A stretch of 64,000 nucleotides of DNA from Rhodanobacteraceae bacterium (GTDB lineage: Bacteria; Pseudomonadota; Gammaproteobacteria; Xanthomonadales; Rhodanobacteraceae), in the NCBI GenBank assembly GCA_009996615.1, contig JAACZU010000016.1, positions 1 through 64,000 of the forward strand. Direction: 5' to 3'. This document shows positions 1 to 7,552 of the stretch, in pieces. Position 1 is the stretch's first letter; every line of letters begins with the position of its first letter. Both the position numbers and the translations under genes were made by a program. Under the pieces are notes generated by a model. It saw only the letters and a list, made by a program, of their open reading frames with translations. It did not search any database and was not told the DNA's origin.

Positions 1-1595
1 GCGCCGAGCCGAACTTCGGCCGCCTCGACGACGTCGCCGCCGCGCTCGACGGCGACGACCGGCGCGGCGGTCGCCGTGCGCCGCCGCCGCGCCGCGGCGC
101 ACGGCGCGGCCTCGGTGCGCTGGTCGCACTGCTGCTGCTCGGCGGCGGCGCGTTCGCCGCCTGGCACTACCAGGACGCACTGCGCGGCCTGCTGCCGCAC
201 ACCGAGTTCAACGACACGCTGGCGCGCGCGCAGCAGGCGCTCGACGCCGGCCGCCTGACCGGCAACCAGGGCGACAGCGCGCGCGAACTGTTCCTCGCCG
301 CGCGCGCGCAGGATCCGGACAACGACCTCGCGCGGCGCGGCCTCGAGGAGGTCGGCCGGCGACTGCTCGCGGACGCCAACGAGGCCTGGACGCGCGGCGA
401 CAAGACCGCCGCACGCGCCGACCTCGACGTCGCGCGCGAATTGCTCGGCGGCGGCAGTGCGGTCGACCGCCTCGACCAGGCGCTCAAGCAGGACGAGGCG
501 CGCGGCAACCAGATCGCGCAACTGCTCGAGCGCGCGCGCGGCGCGCTCGCGGCCGGCCGCGTCACCGGCACAGACGGCGCCGCGGCGCTGTACCGGCAGG
601 TGCTCGATGCCGACAAGGACAACGCGCTGGCGCAGGACGGCCTGGACAAGTCGGCCGCGGCGCTGGCGGCGAACGCGCGCAGCGCCGTCGCGGCCGGCGA
701 TCTCGCCGCGGCCTCCGCGCAGGCCGACGACATCGCGCGCATCCTGCCGGCCTGGCCGGGTCTGCCCGAGCTGCTCGGCCAGATCGCGCAGGCGCGCGAG
801 GCCGCACGCGCCGCGCTCGAGGCCACGCTCGACCGCGCCGAGGCGCAGGTGCGCGCCGGCCACCTCGCCGACGGCGACGAATCGGCGCTCGCGCTGTTCC
901 GCGCTGCGCTGAAGGAAGATCCGGCCAGCGTGCGTGCGAAGGCCGGCCTGCAGCAGGTCGCGCATGCGTTCATCGTGCAGGCCAACGCGGCCATCGACGA
1001 CAGCAACCCCGGCGCGGCCGAGCGGCTGCTCGATGCCGCCGCCGCCCTCGCGCCGGACCTGCCCGACCTGCGCGCCGCACGCGTCAACCTGCGTGAACTG
1101 CGCGAGCGGCTGGAGATCGGCGCGCGGCGCACGCCGATCACGCCGCAGCAGTCGGCGCAGTTGCGCCGGCTGGTGGCCGACGCCGCGCGCGCGCTCGCCG
1201 CCGGCAACCTGATCCTGCCGCCCGGCGACAGCGCCTACGACAAGTACCGCGCCGCGCTCGCGATCGATCCCGACGCCGCCGATGCGCTGGCCGGCCTCGC
1301 GCAGCTGCCGGCGCGCGCGAAGGAGCTGTTCGCGCAGGCGCTGCACGACGGTGCGCCGCAACGCGCGCGTGCGCTGCTCGATGCGCTGCGCCAGACCGCG
1401 CCGGAAGATCCGGCCCTGCCGGTGCTGAGCGAGCGCCTCGCCGGCGCGTTCCTCGACCAGGCTGACGCGCGCCTCGGCGAGGGCCGCCGCGACGACGCCG
1501 CACGTGCGCTCAACGCCGCGCGCGAACTGAGCCCGCGCAACCCGCGCCTCGCGCCGCTGGAGACGCGCCTGAGAGAGCTGGGGATCAGGGGCTAG
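1..1595 (+). CDS. Membrane-anchored protein with four ~100-residue TPR-like repeats (5' truncated)
   Basis: The reading frame is open from the left window edge (third base) to a TAG, so the start lies outside; 530 residues are visible. The ORF track begins it only at an internal TTG (441). A hydrophobic segment (GLGALVALLLLGGGAFAAW, visible residues about 36-55) follows an Arg/Pro-rich stretch, consistent with one membrane anchor after a cytoplasmic N-terminal part. Downstream are four copies of a module of the type AxxALxAGRL..GDSAxxLFxxALxxDPxxxxAxxGL, starting near visible residues 73, 175, 277 and 392, so the repeat period is about 100. The pattern is TPR-like and helical; such tails occur in bacterial membrane proteins with cytoplasmic FHA, kinase or TonB-type heads, but the head here is unseen. 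The last residues (ELGIRG) and the stop lie inside an intergenic repeat arm. No function is assigned. Confidence 0.75.
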   Translation, partial: AEPNFGRLDDVAAALDGDDRRGGRRAPPPRRGARRGLGALVALLLLGGGAFAAWHYQDALRGLLPHTEFNDTLARAQQALDAGRLTGNQGDSARELFLAARAQDPDNDLARRGLEEVGRRLLADANEAWTRGDKTAARADLDVARELLGGGSAVDRLDQALKQDEARGNQIAQLLERARGALAAGRVTGTDGAAALYRQVLDADKDNALAQDGLDKSAAALAANARSAVAAGDLAAASAQADDIARILPAWPGLPELLGQIAQAREAARAALEATLDRAEAQVRAGHLADGDESALALFRAALKEDPASVRAKAGLQQVAHAFIVQANAAIDDSNPGAAERLLDAAAALAPDLPDLRAARVNLRELRERLEIGARRTPITPQQSAQLRRLVADAARALAAGNLILPPGDSAYDKYRAALAIDPDAADALAGLAQLPARAKELFAQALHDGAPQRARALLDALRQTAPEDPALPVLSERLAGAFLDQADARLGEGRRDDAARALNAARELSPRNPRLAPLETRLRELGIRG

Positions 1596-1730
1596 GGATT
1601 AGGGGTGAGGGCGCGACGACCGATTGTCGCGTGAGGCCTGCAGCGCTGCTTTGCGCCATGCGCGTTTCACGCTCATAGTGGCGCTCGATTTTGGCGCCCT
1701 CGCCCCTATCCCCTAATCCCTCGCCCCTCG
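1580..1730. repeat. Inverted-repeat element, GGGATTAGGGG type
   Basis: The left arm (about 1580-1615) is rich in GGGATTAGGGGTGAGGGCGC and the right arm (about 1694-1730) is its imperfect reverse complement (CGCCCTCGCCCCTATCCCCT). The element fills nearly the whole gap between the repeat protein and the NRDE gene, and its left arm contains the upstream stop codon. It resembles the GGGAATCGGGAAT family described later in the window, with TTAGGGG in place of GAATCGGG. Confidence 0.6.
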
Positions 1731-1737
1731 CTTTCCA

Positions 1738-2523
1738 ATGTGCCTGCTGCTGATCGCGATCGACGTCGTCCCCGGCCTGCCGCGGCTGCTGCTCGGCAAC
1801 CGCGATGAGTTCCATGCGCGCGCGAGCGAGGGGGCCGAGCCGTGGGTCGAGAATGCGCATGCGGTCGGCGGGCGCGATCTCGTGGCCGGTGGATCGTGGT
1901 TGGCGCTGCGCGACGACGGCCGCTTCGCCGCGATCACGAACCTGCGCACTGGCGTGCCGGCGACCGCGCCACGTTCGCGTGGCTGGCTGGTGCGCGACTT
2001 CGTGCTCGGTGAGCAGCCGGCCAGCGCGTTCCTCGCCGCCGCGCGCGCGGAGGAGGGCGACTACGGTCCGTTCAACCTCGTCGTCGGCGACCGCGCCGGC
2101 ACCTACGCGCTGGGCAGCAGCGACCGCCGCATCCGTCCGCTCGCCGCCGGCGTGCACGTGGTCAGCAACGGCGCGATCGGCGTGCACTGGCCGAAGACCG
2201 AACGGCTGCAGCGGCGTTTCGAGCAAGCGGTTGAATCCGGTTTCGACGGCGACGAGGCGCGCCTTCTCGACCTGCTGCTCGACGAGGCGCAGCCGCCGGA
2301 CGAGCAGTTGCCCGACACCGGCGTCGGCGCCGACCTCGAACGCCTGCTCGCGCCGGTGTTCATCCGCGGCGAGCGCTACGGCACGCGCGCCGGCACGCTG
2401 GCGCTGTGCCGTGCCGACGGCACCATGATCCTGCGCGAGCGCCGCTTCGGGCCGCTCGCGGCAGCGCTGGGCGAGACGCGGTGGCAGGGGGCCGCGGGTG
2501 ACGGTTTTTCCGTAATGCCTTGA
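1738..2523 (+). CDS. NRDE family protein (TANGO2 homologue)
   Basis: The 261-residue protein begins MCLLLIAIDVVPGLPRLLLGNRDEFHARAS, which contains the eponymous NRDE motif at residues 21-24. Downstream hallmarks are the W(V/L)E.....GGRDLVAGGSW block (about residues 38-54) and FAAITNLRTG (about 62-71). Length and motif order match the NRDE/TANGO2 family, whose N-terminal cysteine (here Cys2) and NRDE residues suggest an Ntn-hydrolase-like fold. The biochemical role is not settled; animal TANGO2 has been linked to haem or lipid handling. The ATG is the first codon of the conserved N-terminus, which fixes the start. It stands alone, convergent with the glycosyltransferase downstream. Confidence 0.9.
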   Translation: MCLLLIAIDVVPGLPRLLLGNRDEFHARASEGAEPWVENAHAVGGRDLVAGGSWLALRDDGRFAAITNLRTGVPATAPRSRGWLVRDFVLGEQPASAFLAAARAEEGDYGPFNLVVGDRAGTYALGSSDRRIRPLAAGVHVVSNGAIGVHWPKTERLQRRFEQAVESGFDGDEARLLDLLLDEAQPPDEQLPDTGVGADLERLLAPVFIRGERYGTRAGTLALCRADGTMILRERRFGPLAAALGETRWQGAAGDGFSVMP

Positions 2524-2913
2524 GAAGAAAAGCAATCAGCTCGTTCCTCGCGCTGTCGCCTTGCTTCTGCTTCTGCGCGCAGGAGCGCGCTGCTCTTCCG
2601 GGTCCCCGTTCAGCGACGGTGGGTGCCGGACGACAAGGCCCGCAGGGGCGCGCGCACGATGCGCGCGCGTTCGCCGCCGGTACACGGACGTGCCGTCGGC
2701 GAACCCCGGCCGGCGACCACGCACCCTCAGGGCAGGATGCCCGGAGGGCGCCGCTGTTGGGGTCGAAGCCGCACTCGGGCGGCTGAGGGCGAGACAGGGA
2801 TGTCGAGAGGCAGGTGCCCCAGGGATGGATGCTTGTACCGAACGATCGTCAGTGCGATGGACCAAGAGAAGTAACCCGCTCGCAGGGATGCGAGTGGAAA
2901 ACGCAGGGACGCG
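2524..2913. other. Intergenic region, probably decayed repeat remnants
   Basis: This is a roughly 390-base convergent gap between the NRDE gene and the glycosyltransferase gene. It has many small direct and inverted repeats, for example CGCAGGGATGCGAG followed by CGCAGGGACGCGAG (about 2881-2914) and GCGCGCGCACGATGCGCGCGC. The small ORFs here (2520-2786, 2561-3010, 2727-2993) have no recognisable protein features and low-complexity Arg/Pro-rich translations. I read the region as accumulated non-coding repeat debris. Confidence 0.45.
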
Positions 2914-2989
2914 AGTCGGTTTTCGCGAAAATGGTAACGCTGAGAACCAACAACATCCCCACCCAACCCTCCCCTTGAAGGGGAGGGCT
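2914..2989 (+). repeat. Composite repeat: TCGGTTTTCGCG head plus CCCTCCCCTTGAAGGGGAGGG hairpin
   Basis: The head TCGGTTTTCGCGAAAATGG is followed by CATCCCCACCCAACCCTCC and a near-perfect hairpin CTCCCCTTGAAGGGGAG. A similar two-part arrangement recurs on the opposite strand at 38425-38493, and the hairpin part recurs at about 30718-30757, 32582-32620 and 39707-39745. Its position just after the stop of the minus-strand glycosyltransferase means the hairpin could also act in transcription termination, but no T-run follows. Confidence 0.7.
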
Positions 2990-3017
2990 TCAACGCGCGC
3001 CAGGCGATAGCCCCATA

Positions 3018-6000
3018 TCAATCGAGGATGCGCTGCACGGCCGCGCGTGCCGCGCCGAACGAGAAATGCCGCTCGACGTTGGCCAGGCCCTGCGCCGACA
3101 GCGTGTTCCACAGTGCCTCGTCGCGGTACAGGCGCACGACTTCGGCCGCGAACGCGCGTGCATCGGCGGCGACCAGCACGTCGCGGCCGGGCTCGACGTG
3201 CATGCCCTCGACCGCGATCGGCGTGGCGACCACCGGCAGGCCGCAGCTCATCGCCATGTTGACCTTGCCCTTGACGCCGGCGCCGTAGCGCAGCGGCGCG
3301 ACCGAGATGCGGCAGCCGTCCATGAACGGCATGATGTTCTCGACGAAGCCGTGCACGATCACATGCTCGCTGGCGAGCGTGCGGATCGCGTCCGGCACCT
3401 TGCTGCCGATGACGTGGAAGCGCACGTCCGGCAGCGCCGCACGCACCTGCGGGAACACCTCGGCGACGAACCACTCGACCGCGTCGGTGTTGGGCGGATG
3501 CTGGAAGCCGCCGACGAAGACGAGGTCGTGGCGTGCGCCGAACGGCGCCTTGCAGCCGTGCACCTCGTGCACGTTCGACAGCACCTCGACGCGCGCGCCG
3601 GGCGCGTCGCGTGCGAGCAGCTCCTGCTCGGCCGGGCTGACCACCAGCGTCACGTCGCATTCGCGGATCAGCTTCAGCTCCTGCGCGCGCGTGGCGGCGG
3701 CGACGCGCGCGAGTTCGGTGCTGCCTTCCAGCTCGGCCGCGCGCTGCTCGCGCAGGTAGTGCAGGTCGACCGTGTCGAACGCGATGCGCGCCTGCGGCGC
3801 ATACAGGCGCGCGAGGCCGACGTAGACCGCGGCGACGTAGTGGCGCGACAGCACGATCAGGTCGAACTCGCGGCCGCGCTCGCGCAGCAGCTTGACCGGG
3901 TCCTGCGCGTACGGCGCATACAGCGCCTCGACGCCGAGTTCCTGCAGTGCCGGCGTGTAGCGCTCGACGAAGGCGCGGTTCTCGGGCAGGAAGCTGACCT
4001 GCGCGCCGAGGTCGGCCAGCACGCGCATCAGGTTGACCATGCGCAGCGAGCCCGAATCCTGGTCCGGCGTCGGCGTGGTCGCATCGACGATCAGCACGCG
4101 CTTGGTCGCGCGGTGCGTCGCCGTGACCGTGATCGGCGTGCCGGGCCTGGGCTGCGTTTTCAGCGCGTCGTGCCACTTGGCGACGAACTTGTTGCGGTTG
4201 ATGACCTGGTAGCGCTTGGTGCCGCTGGCGGTGTCGGTGCCGGAGGTGATGCCCTCGAAATGCACGACGGTCGCGGCCGGCTCGTAGTACACCTTGAGCC
4301 CGGCCGCGCGCACCGCGAAGGCGAGGTCGGTGTCCTCGTAGTAGGCCGGCGTGTAGCGCGTGTCGAAGCGGCCGAGCCGCTCGAACAGGTCGCGGCGCAG
4401 CACGATCGCCGCACCGGAGCAGTAGTCGACCTCGCGGCGGAAGTTGTAGCGCGGATCGTCGGGGTCCTCGAAGCGGCCGACGTTCCAGCCCGAGCCGTCG
4501 TCGAACACGATGCCGCCGGCCTCCTGCAGGCGGCCGTCCGGATAGACCAGCTTGGCGCCGACCAGGCCCGCCTGCGGCGCGTGCTCCAGGCAATCGACCA
4601 GCGCTTCGAGCCAGCCGGCGGTGACGACGGTGTCGTTGTTCAGGAACAGCACGTAGTCGCCGCGCGCGGCGGCCGCGCCGGCGTTGCACGAGCCGATGAA
4701 ACCGAGGTTCTGCGCGTTGCGCAGCACGTGGATGCCGCCGATCGCGGCCAGGCGCTGCGGGGTCGCGTCGCTGGAGCCGTCGTCGACGACGATGACCTCG
4801 AACGGAATCGCACCGGCGTGCTCGGCGAGCGAGCGCAGGCACGCGGTCGTGTATTCGATCTTGTTGTAGACCGGGATCACGATCGACACGCGCGGAGTGG
4901 CACTCGTCGGCAGTGCGAACGGCGTCGGGTCGTCCTGCGGCGTGGCCCAGATCGTGCGCGGCCGCACCGGGCCGCCGCGCAGTTCCTGCCGGATGCGCGC
5001 GAGCGTGCCGGCGAGACCACGTTGGGCCAGGCTGCCACGCACGCGGCCGGCCAGCGCACGCAGTCGCTGCGTGCGGTAGGCAAGGCCGGCGCGACCCTCG
5101 CGCAGGCGCGCGTTCGCGCGGCGCAGCGGCGCGGTCAGGCGCCAGGACGTGCTGGCGAGCATCTGTTCGTAACGTGGCTTGATGTCCTGCAACTCCGTGT
5201 TCAGCGCCAGCGCCCAGCGCGTGCGTTCGTCGAACTCCGCGCGCAGCGCCGCCAACTTGCGCCGCGCGCCGGCCAGTTCGCGGTCGAGCGTGTGGCCCCA
5301 TTCGCCGCGCCGTTCGCCCTCGGCCTGCGCGCCGGCGAGTTCGCGCTGCAGCGCGGCCGTACGCGCTTCGGCGCGCGCGCCTGCGTCGGCGGCCGCGGCG
5401 GCCGCCAGCAGCGCGCCGTCGGCATCGGCCAGCCGATAGCGCAGCGGCGCGCGTGGACCAAGCTGCAGCACCGCGGCATAGGCCTGCGCCATCGCGGCCG
5501 GGGTCGGCGTCGTGTGCGCGGCGAGCTGCGAACGCGCGCGCGCCAGCGCGGCGCGGTCGGCCGCCAGCGCGGCGACGCGCGCAGCCAGCGCCGGCGCGTT
5601 CGCGTCGACGAGGAAGCCGTCGACGCCGTCGTCGATGCGCTCGGCCAGCGCGCCGATGCGCGTCGCGATGACCGGCACGCCGAGACTGCGCAGTTCCGAC
5701 AACGTGTAGCTGAAGGTTTCCGCCACCGTGGGCAGCAGCAGCGCGGCGTCCGGCTGCAACTGCGCGAGCAGCCGCGGCAGCGCGTCGCGGTGGTAGTCGA
5801 GCAGCACGTGCACGTCGGCCTCGCCGAACAGCGCGTGCGCATCGGCGCCGGCGCCGAGCAGGAACAGTTCGGCGTGCTCGCGCAGCTGCGGCAGCGCGGC
5901 GTGCAGCAGCTCGGCGCCCTTGCCGCGGCGGATGCGGCCCGGCACGACCAGGCGCAGTCGCGTGCGCGCGGGCGGCGCGGCTGCGCGCGGCGCATCGGCC

Positions 6001-7415
6001 GGCCACGGCGCCAGGCCGTGCGGGATCACGTGCGCGGCCAGTTCGCGCAGCTCCGGGGCAAGGCGCAGCTGGTTGGCCAGCGCCGATGTGCTCGGCGCGA
6101 CCAGCGTGGCGCGCGCCTCGCGCAGTGCCGCGACCGTCGCGTCGCGCAGGCGGCTCCAGTGCACCGGGTCGCGGTTGGAGAATTCGCGCTCGTCGCCGAG
6201 TGCGGCGAGGTCGTTGGCGCGTTGAGCCGCGTCGAAGGGCAGCGCCGCATCACCGAAATCGCGGTGCAGCACCGGCCACAGCGGATAGTGATCGTGCACG
6301 ACGCAGAACGTCGGCAGGCCGCTGCGCAGCGCGTCGAGGCTGTGGCCGATCAGCGAGGAGACGATCACCGCATCGATGCAGTAGCTGCGCACGATCTCTG
6401 CGAGCAGTGCGCGATACGCTGCGTCGCCGAGCGCGGTGTCGGCGATCGGCCGCGGCAGCGGCCAGCGCCGCAGCGGCGGCCCGGCCAGCGTGCCGTCGTG
6501 CAGCTCCAGCCATTCGCCGTGCTGGCGGCGCGCGAAGCTGCCGCGTGCGATCAGCACTAGGTGGTGCGCGTGCGCGTCGGCCGCGGCGATGTCGCGCACC
6601 CAGCGCTCGGCGCCGCCGCCCCAGCCGTGCAGCACGTGCAGCACGACCGGGCGCGCGTCGAGGCCGGGCCGCGTCGGTGCCACGTTCGCCGCCAGCGCGG
6701 CGCTGACGCGCTGCTGCAGCGGCACCAGCGGTGAGGGCGGCGCGGGATCGCGCGCCTCGCGGGTGGACGTGCGTGGCGGATGGCCCTTGCCGGCGCCGGT
6801 GTCGACATAGAGGTGGTCGAGCCGCACGACGCGCAGGCCGGCCGCGTCGAGCGCGTCGCGGTCGCACACGCCGTCGGCGCCGAGTCGCGCGAGGCGTGCG
6901 CTGTGCCAAGCCGAGCAGGCGGCCGCGTGCGCGAGGAGGTCGGCGTCGTCGAGCAGGCGTCGCTCGGAGTAGGCGAAGCACAGCGCATCGAGCCGCGCCG
7001 CGTCGACATCGGCGGCGGCCGGCAACGCAGCGCGCCAAGCGCCGTCGAGCGGCAGCGCGCCGAGCACGTCCGGCGCCTCGAGCGCGCGCAGCAGGCGCTC
7101 GCAGGCAAGCTCGGGCAGGTCGAGGTCGGCGCGCAGCAGGAGCAAATCTTCGCCGGCAAAGCGCCCGGCGGCCGCGCGCAGCAGCGCCGCGGTGTCCGCG
7201 TCGTCGGCCTCGGCCACGCGCTCGGCGTCCGGCCACGCCGTGGCCGCGGCGCAGGCGCCCAGCAGCGCCAGTCGCGCCGAAGCCGGCAGGCGCGCGCGCA
7301 GCGCATCGAGCTGGGCCGCCGGGGGCGTCGTCGCCGCGTGGACGCACACGCGCACCGCGCGCGCTCCCGTTCCAGTGCCGTCGGACGGTGGGGCGGCGAA
7401 CGGGTCGGCGTGCAT
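3018..7415 (-). CDS. Multidomain glycosyltransferase (GT4 - coiled coil - GT2 - GT4)
   Basis: The protein is 1465 residues. Domain order: an N-terminal GT-B region (about 230-650) with HVLHGWGGGAERW, the VVPGRIRRGKGAELL nucleotide-sugar strand and ETFSYTLSELRSLGVPVIA; a charged coiled coil (about 680-770) ending in STSWRLTAPLRR; a GT-A/GT2 domain (about 835-1090) with VSIVIPVYNKIEYT, VVDDGSSD and FLNNDT; then a second GT-B/group-1 C-terminal part (about 1130-1460) with FVGGFQHPPNTDAVEWF. Such fusions build surface polysaccharide (O-antigen, capsule or glycoprotein glycan), each domain adding one sugar; acceptor and donors cannot be read from sequence. The ORF track starts at TTG 7418, but ATG 7415 has GGAG six bases upstream and is preferred. 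It is transcribed divergently from mrcB and alone, without a visible polysaccharide locus. No signal peptide, so probably cytoplasmic or membrane-peripheral. Confidence 0.88.
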   Translation of the reverse strand: MHADPFAAPPSDGTGTGARAVRVCVHAATTPPAAQLDALRARLPASARLALLGACAAATAWPDAERVAEADDADTAALLRAAAGRFAGEDLLLLRADLDLPELACERLLRALEAPDVLGALPLDGAWRAALPAAADVDAARLDALCFAYSERRLLDDADLLAHAAACSAWHSARLARLGADGVCDRDALDAAGLRVVRLDHLYVDTGAGKGHPPRTSTREARDPAPPSPLVPLQQRVSAALAANVAPTRPGLDARPVVLHVLHGWGGGAERWVRDIAAADAHAHHLVLIARGSFARRQHGEWLELHDGTLAGPPLRRWPLPRPIADTALGDAAYRALLAEIVRSYCIDAVIVSSLIGHSLDALRSGLPTFCVVHDHYPLWPVLHRDFGDAALPFDAAQRANDLAALGDEREFSNRDPVHWSRLRDATVAALREARATLVAPSTSALANQLRLAPELRELAAHVIPHGLAPWPADAPRAAAPPARTRLRLVVPGRIRRGKGAELLHAALPQLREHAELFLLGAGADAHALFGEADVHVLLDYHRDALPRLLAQLQPDAALLLPTVAETFSYTLSELRSLGVPVIATRIGALAERIDDGVDGFLVDANAPALAARVAALAADRAALARARSQLAAHTTPTPAAMAQAYAAVLQLGPRAPLRYRLADADGALLAAAAAADAGARAEARTAALQRELAGAQAEGERRGEWGHTLDRELAGARRKLAALRAEFDERTRWALALNTELQDIKPRYEQMLASTSWRLTAPLRRANARLREGRAGLAYRTQRLRALAGRVRGSLAQRGLAGTLARIRQELRGGPVRPRTIWATPQDDPTPFALPTSATPRVSIVIPVYNKIEYTTACLRSLAEHAGAIPFEVIVVDDGSSDATPQRLAAIGGIHVLRNAQNLGFIGSCNAGAAAARGDYVLFLNNDTVVTAGWLEALVDCLEHAPQAGLVGAKLVYPDGRLQEAGGIVFDDGSGWNVGRFEDPDDPRYNFRREVDYCSGAAIVLRRDLFERLGRFDTRYTPAYYEDTDLAFAVRAAGLKVYYEPAATVVHFEGITSGTDTASGTKRYQVINRNKFVAKWHDALKTQPRPGTPITVTATHRATKRVLIVDATTPTPDQDSGSLRMVNLMRVLADLGAQVSFLPENRAFVERYTPALQELGVEALYAPYAQDPVKLLRERGREFDLIVLSRHYVAAVYVGLARLYAPQARIAFDTVDLHYLREQRAAELEGSTELARVAAATRAQELKLIRECDVTLVVSPAEQELLARDAPGARVEVLSNVHEVHGCKAPFGARHDLVFVGGFQHPPNTDAVEWFVAEVFPQVRAALPDVRFHVIGSKVPDAIRTLASEHVIVHGFVENIMPFMDGCRISVAPLRYGAGVKGKVNMAMSCGLPVVATPIAVEGMHVEPGRDVLVAADARAFAAEVVRLYRDEALWNTLSAQGLANVERHFSFGAARAAVQRILD

Positions 7416-7451
7416 CAAGTCTCCGGAAGGGCAGCGCGTCAGGGCGCGCGA

Positions 7452-7464
7452 TTATCGCCGATAA
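7452..7464. promoter_or_regulatory. Short palindrome between divergent genes
   Basis: TTATCGCCGATAA is a perfect inverted repeat with a one-base centre, in the 137-base divergent gap between the glycosyltransferase and mrcB genes. Position and AT content are compatible with an operator, but this is position-based inference only. Confidence 0.3.
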
Positions 7465-7552
7465 CGCCGCGTGCGCGGCCCGTCTCGGCAGGCGCGACGC
7501 CGCGCCGCTACACTGCGTGCGTCCGCTGCGTGGCAGCACCGGGAACCATCGC

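Noticed and set aside
2520-2786. Small plus-strand ORF after the NRDE gene
   Set aside because: No ribosome site, no protein-like features, and the region is full of repeat fragments.
2536-6006. Long minus-strand ORF of 1156 residues
   Set aside because: It is a shadow in another frame of the glycosyltransferase gene, extremely rich in Arg/Ala with no domain motifs; typical of high-GC DNA.
3066-6560. Long plus-strand ORF of 1164 residues
   Set aside because: It is antisense to the glycosyltransferase gene, with no recognisable domains; the minus-strand frame has clear GT motifs.
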